DNA of 64,000 bases from Brucella grignonensis (lineage in GTDB: Bacteria; Pseudomonadota; Alphaproteobacteria; Rhizobiales; Rhizobiaceae). The translations under genes were made by a program, and so were the position numbers. Within the stretch, counting starts at the first letter, position 1. Each line of letters opens with the position of its first letter. Shown here in pieces: positions 1-8,335 of the stretch. The stretch lies in the NCBI RefSeq assembly GCF_002252505.1, contig NZ_NNRL01000163.1, positions 315,981 to 379,980 of the forward strand. The letters run 5' to 3'. The notes beneath the pieces were generated by a model. The model saw only the letters and a program-made list of their open reading frames with translations. It was not told where the DNA came from and ran no database searches.

Positions 1-2293
1 CGCTAATCCGGATTTCGGGTTCCATGTTTCGGCAGAAGGTTCAGCCTTTACCTGGGCAGGCAACAGCCGTGATTATCAGCTTACCCCGTGGGCAAATGAT
101 CCGGTCACCAACCGTCCGGGCGAAGCGATCTACGTTCTTGATCGTGAAACGGGCCGCAGCTTTGCACCAACGGCGAATGTGCTGCGCGACGAAGCTGTCA
201 CCTACGAAGCCCGCCACAGCCATGGCTACACCACGTTCTCGGCACAGCATGGCGAACTGGCACTGGAACTCACCCACATTGTGGATGCCGAAAAGCCGGT
301 TCGGCTTTCGCGTCTGACGATTACCAATAAGGGCCGGTCCAAGCGCAAGCTGCGTGCCTATGGTTATGTGGAATGGGTTCTGGGCAATGCCCGCGCCAAG
401 AATGTGCCTTTCATCGTGCCATCGCAGGATGAAGAACTCGGTGCGCTCTTTGCAGGCAATCCGTATCATCCGGACAAGTCCGGTCAGGTGGCGTTCTTTG
501 CGGCAACCGAAAAGCCGCAATCGGTCACGGCTGATCGTGGCGAGTTCATCGGTTCGACAGGATCGGTCGACAGGCCAGAGGTTGTACTTGCCGGCAAAGC
601 GCTTTCGGGCACGGTAGAAGCAGGACGCGATCCATGCGCAGCGCTTGCGCTCGATATTGAAGTGGGTCCGGGCGAAAGCCGTGAATTGGTCTTCCTGCTC
701 GGCAATGCTGCCGATCAGCAGCAGGCAAAAGCGCTAGTCGCAGAAAGCCGCAAGGCTTCCTTCGATGACAAGCTGAATGCTGCGGCCAAGCATTGGGAAG
801 GGCTGTTCAGCCGCGTACAGGTCAAAACGCCTGATCCGGCCTTCGATCTGCTGATCAATGGCTGGTTGCCATATCAGGCGATTGCCTGCCGTATATGGGC
901 GCGTGCTGCCTTCTATCAGGCCAGTGGCGCGTTCGGTTTCCGTGACCAGCTGCAGGATACGCTGTCGCTTCTGCTGATTGATCCTTCATTGGCTCGTGCG
1001 CAGATCCTCAATGCGGCCTCGCGCCAGTTCCCGGAAGGCGATGTGCAGCATTGGTGGCTGCCAGCAACGGGTGCAGGCGTTCGCACGCTGATCTCTGACG
1101 ATGTGGTCTGGCTTGGCTACGGCACATCGCTCTATGTGGAAACGACGGGTGATCGCGCGATTCTCGACGAGAAGCTGCCATTCCTTGAAGGCCGCAAGCT
1201 CGAAGAGGGTGAACATGATGCGTTCTACGAGCCGCAAATCTCGAAGAACACTGAAAGCCTTTATGAGCATTGCGCATTGGCGCTCGATCTTGCGATCGAA
1301 CGTACCGGCAAGCACGGTCTGCCGCTGATCCTTGGCGGCGACTGGAATGACGGCATGAATCTTGTCGGCGTCAAGGGCGAAGGCGAAAGTGTGTGGCTTG
1401 GCTGGTTCCTTGCCTACACGCTACGCCAGTTCATCCCGATTGCTGAATCGCGCAAGGATACGAAGCGAGCAAACGCGTGGGAAAAGCATCTCGAAAGCCT
1501 GACCAAAGCACTGGATCGCGATGGCTGGGATGGCGAATGGTATCGCCGTGGCTTCTTCGACAACGGTGCACCGCTGGGTTCGAAGGAAAGCGACGAATGC
1601 CAGATCGATGCTATCGCGCAATCATGGAGCGTGTTGTCAGGTGTTGCCGATCCGAAGCGTGCCGAACAGGCAATGGCTTCGCTCAAGAAATATCTGCTCG
1701 ACGATCAGGGCGAATTGCTGCGTCTGTTCACACCGCCTTTTGACAAGACGGTGCAGGAGCCGGGTTACATCAAGGGCTATCCGCCCGGCGTTCGTGAGAA
1801 TGGCGGTCAGTACACGCATGGTGCAACATGGGCTATTCTGGCATTGGCTCGCATGGGCAAGGCCGCGGAAGCGTGGCGTCTGTTCTCGCTCATCAGCCCG
1901 GTCAACCATGGACGCAATCCAGATGTCTACCGCGTTGAGCCATATGTGATCGCAGCCGATATCTATTCGGTCGAGCCGCGTCGGGGACAGGGCGGCTGGA
2001 CCTGGTACACGGGTTCCGCTGGCTGGTTCTATCGCGTGGCGACAGAAGGCATTCTTGGTGTCACAAAACGTGGTGATCGCCTGCATCTTGATCCGGCATT
2101 GCCGCCTGAATGGGACGGCTATGAAGCTGACCTGCGCTTCGGCGATGCGGTCTACCATATCAAGGTGGTGACAGGTGCTAAGGCAAAGGCGATCAAGCTC
2201 AATGGACGTAAAATCACCAAGCCCGATGAAGGGGTTGCGATCAAGCTCGATGGTGAACATGAGATCATTGTAGAGCTTCCCAAATCTGAATGA
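1..2293 (+). CDS. cgs: Cyclic beta-1,2-glucan synthase, C-terminal part (5' end outside window)
   Basis: The frame is open from base 2 with no start, so this is the last ~763 residues of a very large protein (ChvB/NdvB/Cgs proteins are about 2,800 residues). The family is an inner-membrane enzyme that initiates, elongates and cyclises periplasmic beta-1,2-glucan from UDP-glucose. The visible part is the C-terminal GH94-like phosphorylase module: an early NSRDYQLTPWANDPV stretch, then QASGAFGFRDQLQD, GGDWNDGMN and, near the end, GGWTWYTGSAGWFYR, all typical of cellobiose-phosphorylase-like catalytic domains. In the family this module controls chain length through phosphorolysis. No frameshift is seen. 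A strong terminator follows the TGA stop, so the gene is probably transcribed separately from pncB. Family assignment is secure; the rest of the protein cannot be judged here. Confidence 0.95.
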   Translation, partial: ANPDFGFHVSAEGSAFTWAGNSRDYQLTPWANDPVTNRPGEAIYVLDRETGRSFAPTANVLRDEAVTYEARHSHGYTTFSAQHGELALELTHIVDAEKPVRLSRLTITNKGRSKRKLRAYGYVEWVLGNARAKNVPFIVPSQDEELGALFAGNPYHPDKSGQVAFFAATEKPQSVTADRGEFIGSTGSVDRPEVVLAGKALSGTVEAGRDPCAALALDIEVGPGESRELVFLLGNAADQQQAKALVAESRKASFDDKLNAAAKHWEGLFSRVQVKTPDPAFDLLINGWLPYQAIACRIWARAAFYQASGAFGFRDQLQDTLSLLLIDPSLARAQILNAASRQFPEGDVQHWWLPATGAGVRTLISDDVVWLGYGTSLYVETTGDRAILDEKLPFLEGRKLEEGEHDAFYEPQISKNTESLYEHCALALDLAIERTGKHGLPLILGGDWNDGMNLVGVKGEGESVWLGWFLAYTLRQFIPIAESRKDTKRANAWEKHLESLTKALDRDGWDGEWYRRGFFDNGAPLGSKESDECQIDAIAQSWSVLSGVADPKRAEQAMASLKKYLLDDQGELLRLFTPPFDKTVQEPGYIKGYPPGVRENGGQYTHGATWAILALARMGKAAEAWRLFSLISPVNHGRNPDVYRVEPYVIAADIYSVEPRRGQGGWTWYTGSAGWFYRVATEGILGVTKRGDRLHLDPALPPEWDGYEADLRFGDAVYHIKVVTGAKAKAIKLNGRKITKPDEGVAIKLDGEHEIIVELPKSE

Positions 2294-2302
2294 AACATTT
2301 AA

Positions 2303-2330
2303 AAAGGCGGGTGAAAACCCGCCTTTCTTT
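2303..2330 (+). terminator. Rho-independent terminator after cgs
   Basis: A perfect 10-bp stem (2303-2312 with 2317-2326) closes a GAAA tetraloop and is followed by CTTTT, ten bases after the glucan synthase stop codon. Confidence 0.9.
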
Positions 2331-2365
2331 TGGCTGCCAAGCATTTGGTTTGGTTGCAAGCAATT

Positions 2366-2412
2366 GCATGTCTCCCAAAAGTGGGAACCGGTTTTGGGGT
2401 AGAGACATGCGT
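2366..2412 (+). repeat. Palindromic intergenic repeat, arm type gcatgtctc
   Basis: The arms GCATGTCTC (2366-2374) and GAGACATGC (2402-2410) enclose the 19-nt loop motif AAAAGTGNNNNNCGGTTTT shared by all copies in this window. It lies between cgs and pncB and precedes a second hairpin. Confidence 0.8.
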
Positions 2413-2422
2413 AAAAATAGTG

Positions 2423-2463
2423 AGAGCATTTCCAGCGTTTCACCTAAAAGTGGAAATGCTCTA
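2423..2463 (+). repeat. Second hairpin repeat before pncB
   Basis: A perfect 12-bp stem (2423-2434 with 2451-2462) begins with AGAGCATTTCCA and ends in ...GCTCTA, the same edge as the other repeats. Its loop keeps an AAAAGTG-like piece but not the full 19-nt motif, so it looks like a shortened family member. It ends 22 bases before the pncB start and would lie in the pncB leader if transcribed. Confidence 0.65.
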
Positions 2464-2485
2464 AGTTCATGCAATGGAGGCCGTC

Positions 2486-3790
2486 ATGGCCAAAACCGAT
2501 ATCGCGCGGCGCGTCTTTAACCACGCATGGAAGCTCGATCCGATTGTTCGCAGCCTGCTGGACACGGATTTCTACAAACTTCTGATGTTGCAGATGATCT
2601 GGGGACTTTACCCCAAGGTGGATGCGACCTTCGCGCTCATCAATCGCACGACGTCCGTGCGCCTTGCCGATGAGATCGACGAAGGCGAATTGCGCGCGCA
2701 ACTCGATCATGCACGCACGCTGCGCTTTACCAAGAAAGAGATGATCTGGCTGGCCGGTAACAGTTTTTATGGCCGCAAGCAGATTTTCCAGCCGGAGTTT
2801 CTCAACTGGCTGCATGACTTCCAACTGCCAGAATACGATCTGCGCCGCAAGGATGGTCAGTATGAGCTGCGTTTCCATGGCCCCTGGTCGCATACCACCA
2901 TGTGGGAAATTCCAGCACTTGCCATCATCAACGAGTTGCGTTCGCGCGCGGCGATGAAAAATCTCGGGCCGTTCTCGCTTGATGTGCTTTATGCCCGCGC
3001 AAAGGCCAAGATGTGGAGCAAGGTTGAGCGGCTTCGCGAATTGCCGGACCTGAAGATTTCGGATTTCGGCACCCGTCGCCGTCATTCATTCCTGTGGCAG
3101 CGCTGGTGTGTTGAAGCTCTGAAGGAAGGTATCGGCGGAGCATTCACCGGCACCAGCAATGTGCTTCTGGCGATGGATAACGATCTTGAAGCGCTCGGCA
3201 CCAATGCGCATGAATTGCCGATGGTATTGGCAGCGCTTGCCAATACGGATGATGAGCTGCGCACTGCACCTTATCGGGTGCTTCAGGACTGGAACCGTTA
3301 TTATGGCGGCAATCTTCTGATTGTTCTGCCCGATGCTTTCGGTACGGCGGCATTCTTGCGCAGTGCGCCGGACTGGGTTGCCGACTGGACCGGCTTCCGT
3401 CCCGACAGCGCCCCGCCGATCGAAGGCGGCGAACGTATCATCGAATGGTGGAAGTCTCGCGGCAAAGACCCGCGCGAAAAACTGCTGATCTTCTCTGATG
3501 CACTCGATGTCGAAACGATTGAGGAAACCTATCGCCACTTTGAGGGCCGGGTCCGCATGAGCTTTGGTTGGGGTACGAACCTTACCAATGATTTTGCCGG
3601 ATGCGCACCGACAACAATCCATGGCCTCAAAGCCATATCGCTGGTCTGCAAGGTGATCGATGCCAATGGACGCCCGGCAGTAAAGCTTTCCGACAATCCG
3701 CAGAAAGCAACAGGCGATCCAAAGGAAGTCGAACGTTATCTCAAGTTCTTCGGCAATGAAGAGCGAGTGGAGCAACTCGTCAAGGTTTGA
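2486..3790 (+). CDS. pncB: Nicotinate phosphoribosyltransferase
   Basis: PncB joins nicotinate to PRPP, with ATP hydrolysis, to give nicotinate mononucleotide, the first step of the Preiss-Handler NAD salvage route in the cytoplasm. The 434-residue product has the family signatures [11 protein letters not shown] (about 26-36), FGTRRRHSF (194-202) and [10 protein letters not shown] (221-230), and is of normal length. I chose the ATG at 2486 because GGAGG lies five bases upstream; an ATG at 2474 is in frame but has a worse ribosome site. The gene stands alone between a terminator and a convergent PhzF-like gene, and its stop codon sits inside a hairpin. Confidence 0.95.
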   Translation: MAKTDIARRVFNHAWKLDPIVRSLLDTDFYKLLMLQMIWGLYPKVDATFALINRTTSVRLADEIDEGELRAQLDHARTLRFTKKEMIWLAGNSFYGRKQIFQPEFLNWLHDFQLPEYDLRRKDGQYELRFHGPWSHTTMWEIPALAIINELRSRAAMKNLGPFSLDVLYARAKAKMWSKVERLRELPDLKISDFGTRRRHSFLWQRWCVEALKEGIGGAFTGTSNVLLAMDNDLEALGTNAHELPMVLAALANTDDELRTAPYRVLQDWNRYYGGNLLIVLPDAFGTAAFLRSAPDWVADWTGFRPDSAPPIEGGERIIEWWKSRGKDPREKLLIFSDALDVETIEETYRHFEGRVRMSFGWGTNLTNDFAGCAPTTIHGLKAISLVCKVIDANGRPAVKLSDNPQKATGDPKEVERYLKFFGNEERVEQLVKV

Positions 3791-3797
3791 CGAGTTG
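3773..3797. terminator. Hairpin spanning the pncB stop codon
   Basis: A perfect 11-bp inverted repeat, CAACTCGTCAA (3773-3783) with TTGACGAGTTG (3787-3797), has a 3-nt loop and includes the pncB TGA. It lies between convergent genes and may end transcription in both directions, although the T-run is weak (TATTCC). Confidence 0.55.
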
Positions 3798-3804
3798 TAT
3801 TCCG

Positions 3805-4653
3805 TTATTCCATCAGGCGCGCTGTACCGGACAGGCGGATCGATTCGCCGCGTACATGACCAATTTCAGCGCGCAGATGGGATGGTACGCCCATATCTTC
3901 GCCCTGAAACACTTCAATAGATCCGCCATGCGGCCAGCCCAAGTCGCGCAGATAAGCAGCAAAGGCCGCTGTAGACGCGCCGGTCGCAGGATCTTCATAA
4001 ACCCCGCCCGAGGCAAAAGGATTGCGGCTGTGAAAGCGTTGTGGCGTTTCTGAATGCACCAGAAGGATCGTGGTCCAGCCTTGTCGCTTCATCAGAACCC
4101 GCCCGCGCGGAAGATCATAATGCATGGCCGCCAGTTTCTCGCGTGAGCGCAATGCCAACACGATATGATCTGCGCCTGCATGGATCAGTGCAGGTGGAAT
4201 GCCCGGCGCCAGATCATCTTTCTCATAGTTGAACAGCGCAAGCGCCTGCTCAATCTCGATTTCAGATGCAGCGCGGTTGCGCGTTCCGGGCGATTGAAGG
4301 CTGGCTGAAAACAGATCGCCCTCCTTGCGGCCCTCCACACTGATATCGGAATTGTTGAGCTTTAATGCAAAACGTCCGTCACCTTCGCGCATGGCAAGTG
4401 CAGCACCGAGCGCTATTGTGGCATGGCCGCAGAAGGGCACTTCCATTTCGGGCGCGAAATAACGCACGCGCCAGCTGTCTCCTTCCGGCATGGCAAATGC
4501 CGTTTCCGAAAAGCCAACATCATGAGCGATTTTCTGCATTTCCTCAGCTGAGGGGTGTTTTTCAGAAATCAGTACACCGGCGGGATTGCCGCCCTGATTG
4601 CCTTGCGAGAAGGCTGCTATGCGCAAGACGTCCAATGATTTGTCCTTCGCCAT
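3805..4653 (-). CDS. PhzF-family isomerase/epimerase
   Basis: This is a 282-residue PhzF-fold protein. The family contains PhzF, which isomerises trans-2,3-dihydro-3-hydroxyanthranilate in phenazine synthesis, and many homologues of unknown substrate. Visible signatures are GNPAGV (22-27), GFSETAF with the conserved acidic residue at about 50, EMEVPFCGHATIA (69-81) and DPATGAS in the C-terminal half, all in the order expected of the two-domain diaminopimelate-epimerase-like fold. There is no phenazine cluster nearby, so a phenazine role should not be assumed; a housekeeping epimerase or isomerase activity is more likely. It is convergent with pncB and separated by about 100 bases from the methyltransferase upstream. 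Confidence 0.85.
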   Translation of the reverse strand: MAKDKSLDVLRIAAFSQGNQGGNPAGVLISEKHPSAEEMQKIAHDVGFSETAFAMPEGDSWRVRYFAPEMEVPFCGHATIALGAALAMREGDGRFALKLNNSDISVEGRKEGDLFSASLQSPGTRNRAASEIEIEQALALFNYEKDDLAPGIPPALIHAGADHIVLALRSREKLAAMHYDLPRGRVLMKRQGWTTILLVHSETPQRFHSRNPFASGGVYEDPATGASTAAFAAYLRDLGWPHGGSIEVFQGEDMGVPSHLRAEIGHVRGESIRLSGTARLME

Positions 4654-4752
4654 TTTTCGATTCTCTCCCGCCCTTCCTCTATAGAAAGCGCGAAATGCGT
4701 CGGGTCAAGGGCAACGCGAGGGCAATACAGCTCGATGTTGCTTTGTTCCCGC

Positions 4753-5481
4753 TTATCGGCCTGCTGATACGATCAGAAGCATTGGACGTTCCACCTCATC
4801 GCGCAATGCGGGCATAGCCTCAACTTGCTCCGATGTCGGACGCCATTCTTCAAGATTGTTGATGGCGAAGCCTGTTTCAAGCAAAGCATTGACAGTCGTG
4901 CTCAGGCGACGGTGGTATTTAATGACACCATCCGCAAGCCAGTCGGTGCGCCTTTCGCCTTCGACGGAATAATGATCGACCGGCCAGTGCTTGTTTTGGT
5001 TTTCATCCACGATCCAACCGGGCTTTAGCGGTGCCATGAAAATCGGATGTTCGATCGTGAAGATGAAGTGGGAACCGGGACGAAGCGCACGATGGATCGT
5101 GTTGAGCAGACGCGTAAAGTCGCGGATGTAGTGAAAGGCGAGCGAGCTATAGACCAGATCGAAATGTGCTTCTGGCAGTTCCAATGTTTCCAGATCAGCT
5201 TGCACATACCGGATCGCATTGTCCTTAGTGTCGTGCTGCGCACGTTCAAGCATGTTTTCCGACAGATCGTATCCGACGACGGAAGCCGCGTCCTGCTCGC
5301 GGGCAAAGCGGGAAAACCATCCAAATCCGCAGCCGAGATCAGCGATGTCTTTGCCGGATAAATCAGGCAGCAGCGAGCGGATATAAGGCCACTCAGGCGC
5401 ACCATCCAATCCGTACACTGAACGCGGCAACTGACTATAGGCAGTGAAGAAATCGTCGCGATCATAAATATTCTGGGCCAT
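4753..5481 (-). CDS. Class I SAM-dependent methyltransferase
   Basis: This 242-residue cytoplasmic protein has a Rossmann-type methyltransferase domain: motif I DIADLGCGFGWFS at about 45-57, an acidic post-I segment and a DLVYSSLAFHYI motif further on. The pattern resembles the UbiE/BioC (Methyltransf_11) superfamily. The substrate cannot be told from sequence. Its start lies three bases after the stop of the LysE-type exporter gene on the same strand, so the two are very probably co-transcribed. No frameshift or missing motif is seen. Confidence 0.85.
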   Translation of the reverse strand: MAQNIYDRDDFFTAYSQLPRSVYGLDGAPEWPYIRSLLPDLSGKDIADLGCGFGWFSRFAREQDAASVVGYDLSENMLERAQHDTKDNAIRYVQADLETLELPEAHFDLVYSSLAFHYIRDFTRLLNTIHRALRPGSHFIFTIEHPIFMAPLKPGWIVDENQNKHWPVDHYSVEGERRTDWLADGVIKYHRRLSTTVNALLETGFAINNLEEWRPTSEQVEAMPALRDEVERPMLLIVSAGR

Positions 5482-5484
5482 GGT

Positions 5485-6096
5485 CTATCGTTCGGTCAGT
5501 GCAAGTTTTGCTCCCAGCGCAACGAAAGCGGCAGCAAAACTACGGCGCATCCATGCAAGGACTGCGGGGCGCGAGATGATCTGGTTACGGACGGCGGCGG
5601 CGAAAACTCCGTAGATAGCAAACACCACGAATGTCATCGCCATGAAGACGAGGGACAGTTCCACCATGCGGGTAACCGTTCCGCCCTGTTGCGTATTCAC
5701 AAATTGCGGCAGGAAGGCAAAGAAGAATATCGATAGTTTGGGGTTCAAAAGATTGACCAGGATTGCCGACCAGATGACCTCGCGGTCCGAACGCGGAGCG
5801 TCATCGGTCTCGACTTTCAGTGTGCCGTGCTCCTTGAGCGTCATCCATGCCATATAGAGTAGATAGGCGACGCCTGCATATTTGATGATCTCGAAAGCAA
5901 GTGCGCTGGCATGGAGCAGAGCCGCAAGCCCCGTTATGGCTGCCAGCATATGCGGCACGATGCCGAGCGTGCAGCCGAGCGCGGCAATGACTGAAGCCCT
6001 TGCACCACGGGACAGTCCTGCGGCAAGCGTCACCAGCACTCCTGTTCCGGGGGACGCGACAATGATGAAGGATGTCAGCAGAAATTCGATGCTCAT
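5485..6096 (-). CDS. LysE/RhtB-family amino-acid exporter
   Basis: This is a 203-residue inner-membrane protein beginning MSIEFLLTSFIIVASPGTGVL, with the early P-G-P-like segment and about six hydrophobic spans typical of LysE/RhtB translocators, which export amino acids or related metabolites. A 29-codon in-frame extension upstream is encoded by palindromic repeat sequence, has no family similarity and is rejected; the ATG at 6096 gives the normal family length. The downstream methyltransferase is in the same operon. The exported compound is unknown. Confidence 0.85.
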   Translation of the reverse strand: MSIEFLLTSFIIVASPGTGVLVTLAAGLSRGARASVIAALGCTLGIVPHMLAAITGLAALLHASALAFEIIKYAGVAYLLYMAWMTLKEHGTLKVETDDAPRSDREVIWSAILVNLLNPKLSIFFFAFLPQFVNTQQGGTVTRMVELSLVFMAMTFVVFAIYGVFAAAVRNQIISRPAVLAWMRRSFAAAFVALGAKLALTER

Positions 6097-6115
6097 AATG
6101 CGCCAACTTTCGTTT

Positions 6116-6158
6116 GCACATTTCCGGCAAAACCGCTGCGCACTTTTGCTGGAAATGC
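6116..6158 (-). repeat. Palindromic repeat, arm type gcatttcc (copy a)
   Basis: Read on the minus strand, arms GCATTTCCAGC and GCCGGAAATGTGC flank the 19-nt loop motif AAAAGTGNNNNNCGGTTTT. It is the first of two adjacent copies just upstream of the LysE-type gene. Confidence 0.75.
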
Positions 6159-6167
6159 TTTTCGCCT

Positions 6168-6213
6168 GCACATTTCCGGACACAAAACCGTTTTACACTT
6201 TTGCTGGAAATGC
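6168..6213 (-). repeat. Palindromic repeat, arm type gcatttcc (copy b)
   Basis: This is a second copy, nine bases from copy a, in the same orientation and with nearly the same arms but a different variable part of the loop. The pair fills most of the space between the sugar-kinase stop and the LysE-type start. Confidence 0.75.
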
Positions 6214-6247
6214 GTATGCGCGCATCATGTCACGACTTTGTCGTGCG

Positions 6248-7174
6248 TCAATCCTTCATCTCATGCGCCCATGGCGGATTGGCACCAGCACGGGAAACAG
6301 TGATGGCTGCAGCGCGAACGCCCAATGCCACGGCTGCATGAATCTGGTCTTCGTCGAGATTGGCGACTGCATCCTTGGTCAGTAATCCTTGACCATGCAG
6401 GCTCGCGAGAATACCGGCATTGACCGTATCACCAGCCCCCACGGTATCCACCACATCCACCTTCACGCCGGGCACGCGAACAGTTGCCTTTGCAGTATAA
6501 GCATCGGCACCATGGGCGCCTTTGGTAATGACGATCAGCTTGGGTCCAAGCTTGAGCCATTCGGCTGCAATTTCGTCGTGGTTGCCTTTTTCGCCGAACC
6601 AGTCGAGATCCTCATCTGAAAGTTTCACGATGTCCGCGAGTGCGATCATACGCTTCATCCGGGCGAGGTGTTTTTCCCGGTCGGTGATGAAACTGGCGCG
6701 AATGTTCGGGTCGAGAAACATGACGCGCTTTGAAGCTTCATGCGTCATCAGTGCTTCGTAGACGCTGCCGCATGGTTCCGAAATCAGGCTGATGCAGCCA
6801 AAAAGCAGCGCATCTATTGCGTCGTCAATTAGCGGTATGTCGCTTTCCGAAAGCATCCGCAATGCCGTGTTTTCATCGTAAAAAGCGTAGCGGGCCTGTC
6901 CGTCCACAAGCCGCACAAATGCCAGCGTCGTTGGCCGATCGGAGATTGCCGAATAGGAATAATCGACATTTGAACGGGCCAAGGCGTCGCGCAGCACTTC
7001 ACCGAAGAAATCTGATGACAGGCCTGAGAAAAATCCGGTCGGAACACTCAACCTGCCAAGTGCGATGGCCGTGTTGAACACGGAGCCGCCAGCAAAGGGC
7101 ACAAAGGCTGTTTCGCCTTCTGCCGTTTCGCGTGGCAACATATCAATCAGGGCTTCACCGCAGCATAGGATCAT
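6248..7174 (-). CDS. PfkB-family carbohydrate kinase (fructokinase-like)
   Basis: This 308-residue cytoplasmic ribokinase-fold kinase has the early GGSVFNTAIALGRL signature (29-42) and the C-terminal DTVGAGDTVNAG motif, whose Asp249 is the expected catalytic base. Fructokinase, transferring phosphate from ATP to fructose, is the usual annotation of close relatives; other sugars are possible. I start at the ATG at 7174 (MILCCGEALIDML); a longer frame runs 25 codons upstream into repeat sequence and has no family similarity there. Repeats flank the gene on both sides and it appears to be monocistronic. Confidence 0.85.
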   Translation of the reverse strand: MILCCGEALIDMLPRETAEGETAFVPFAGGSVFNTAIALGRLSVPTGFFSGLSSDFFGEVLRDALARSNVDYSYSAISDRPTTLAFVRLVDGQARYAFYDENTALRMLSESDIPLIDDAIDALLFGCISLISEPCGSVYEALMTHEASKRVMFLDPNIRASFITDREKHLARMKRMIALADIVKLSDEDLDWFGEKGNHDEIAAEWLKLGPKLIVITKGAHGADAYTAKATVRVPGVKVDVVDTVGAGDTVNAGILASLHGQGLLTKDAVANLDEDQIHAAVALGVRAAAITVSRAGANPPWAHEMKD

Positions 7175-7191
7175 AGGGTCAACTCGGCCGT

Positions 7192-7257
7192 TAGAGCATG
7201 TCCAGCAAAAGTGCGAAGCGGCTTTGCGCAGGACAATGCGTAAAAACAAACTGTTAG
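7192..7257 (+). repeat. Palindromic repeat, arm type gcatgtcc
   Basis: GCATGTCC (7196-7203) pairs with GGACAATGC (7231-7239) around a loop of the same 19-nt type with one base changed (CGGCTTT instead of CGGTTTT). It is followed by GTAAAAACAAACTGTTAGAG, a remnant of the hinge and edge seen in the longer composite copies. Confidence 0.65.
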
Positions 7258-7333
7258 AGAAGTTCCGGTGATTCTGTCTTAATTGGAACCAATCTAAATC
7301 GATTGAAGGTTAGAAAATAACGAACATAAACAC

Positions 7334-7365
7334 AAAAGCGCGGTGTTGTTCAACACAGCGCTTTT
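7334..7365 (-). terminator. Terminator after the SDR gene
   Basis: AAAAGCGC (7334-7341) pairs with GCGCTTTT (7358-7365), extended by GGTGTTG/CAACACA, giving a ~15-bp stem with a 2-nt loop. On the minus strand it follows the SDR stop by about ten bases. Confidence 0.75.
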
Positions 7366-7374
7366 GAAAATTGG

Positions 7375-8166
7375 CTAAACGTGCTGGCCACCATTGATAT
7401 GGATTTCCGAGCCGGTCACATAGGATGAAGCTTCGGAGCAGAGATAATAGATGGTCTCGGCCACTTCGGAGGTTTTACCGAGGCGCCGCATGGGCAATTG
7501 TTCCACCAGCTTGTCTGTACCGGGCGACAGGATTGCGGTGTCGATTTCGCCCGGTGCAATGGCATTCACTCGGATGCCATGTGGGCCAAAATCAGAAGCC
7601 ATTTCGCGTGTAAGGGCTGCCAGCGCAGCCTTTGACGTCGCATAAGCGGTGCCTGCAAAGGGGTGAACGCGACTGCCTGCGATGGATGTCACGTTGACCA
7701 CTGAACCCTGTGCTGCTTCCAGTTCCTTGAACAGTCCGCGCGCCAGCATGATCGGCGCCATGAAGTTCACTTGAAACACATCGCGCCACACAGCCATTGG
7801 AGTTTCAATTGAATTCAGGCGACGACCGCCTTCTGCTTTAGGCGAGATGCCCGCATTATTGACGAGTGCATGCAGCTTGCTGCCATCGGCTTCCAGTCTG
7901 CGACGAATTTCAGCAATCGCCTTGCCGATATCTTCCTGATCGGCCAGATCAACCTTTATGTGATCTTCCGGGCCCGCTGGCCAAGGACAATTTTCGGCGA
8001 AATCCTGACGGGAACAGGTAATGACACGCCAACCGGCGCGCGAGAAACGCTTGACCGTGGCATGGCCAATGCCGCGACTTGCCCCTGTCAGCACAAGGGT
8101 CTTACGTTCCGCATCTGCCTTGGGAGCATCAGACCGGGACGTATCAGTGTGGGAAACTGTAGACAT
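7375..8166 (-). CDS. Short-chain dehydrogenase/reductase
   Basis: This is a 263-residue classical SDR oxidoreductase that binds NAD(P) and acts in the cytoplasm. The cofactor motif TGASRGIG is at 27-34, NNAG at 103-106, the active-site serine is in the NVTSIAG segment, and the catalytic pair is Tyr175/Lys179 in YATSK. The C-terminal SEIHINGGQHV is typical of the FabG-like branch. The first ~20 residues are a hydrophilic extension not needed for the fold. The start at 8166 is supported by GAGG six bases upstream. The substrate is unknown; a FabG role is unlikely because no fatty-acid genes are near. Confidence 0.85.
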   Translation of the reverse strand: MSTVSHTDTSRSDAPKADAERKTLVLTGASRGIGHATVKRFSRAGWRVITCSRQDFAENCPWPAGPEDHIKVDLADQEDIGKAIAEIRRRLEADGSKLHALVNNAGISPKAEGGRRLNSIETPMAVWRDVFQVNFMAPIMLARGLFKELEAAQGSVVNVTSIAGSRVHPFAGTAYATSKAALAALTREMASDFGPHGIRVNAIAPGEIDTAILSPGTDKLVEQLPMRRLGKTSEVAETIYYLCSEASSYVTGSEIHINGGQHV

Positions 8167-8307
8167 GAAAACCTCACTCTCAATCCTTGAATAGACTAAG
8201 CCGCTCAGGATTTCGAGGGGAATTAGCAGCGGGCAATGCGGGGTGCTTCACTTGATCGCGAGGCCGGACCGATCAGCGATCAGACCGGCTTTTCGAGAGG
8301 TTTGATC

Positions 8308-8335
8308 TGACACGCACCTTTTGGGATGCGCTCTC
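8308..8335 (-). repeat. Decayed repeat at the 3' end of the PBP gene
   Basis: On the minus strand, just after the penicillin-binding-protein stop, AGAGCGCATCCCAAAAGG matches the edge of the common repeat but the loop is no longer recognisable. I read it as a degenerate half copy. Confidence 0.4.

Noticed and set aside
1637-2443. 268-codon open frame on the minus strand opposite the cgs gene
   Set aside because: It lies over conserved glucan-synthase coding sequence, runs through the terminator and repeats, has a His/Cys/Arg-rich composition without family features and no ribosome site. It is a mirror frame of a GC-rich gene.
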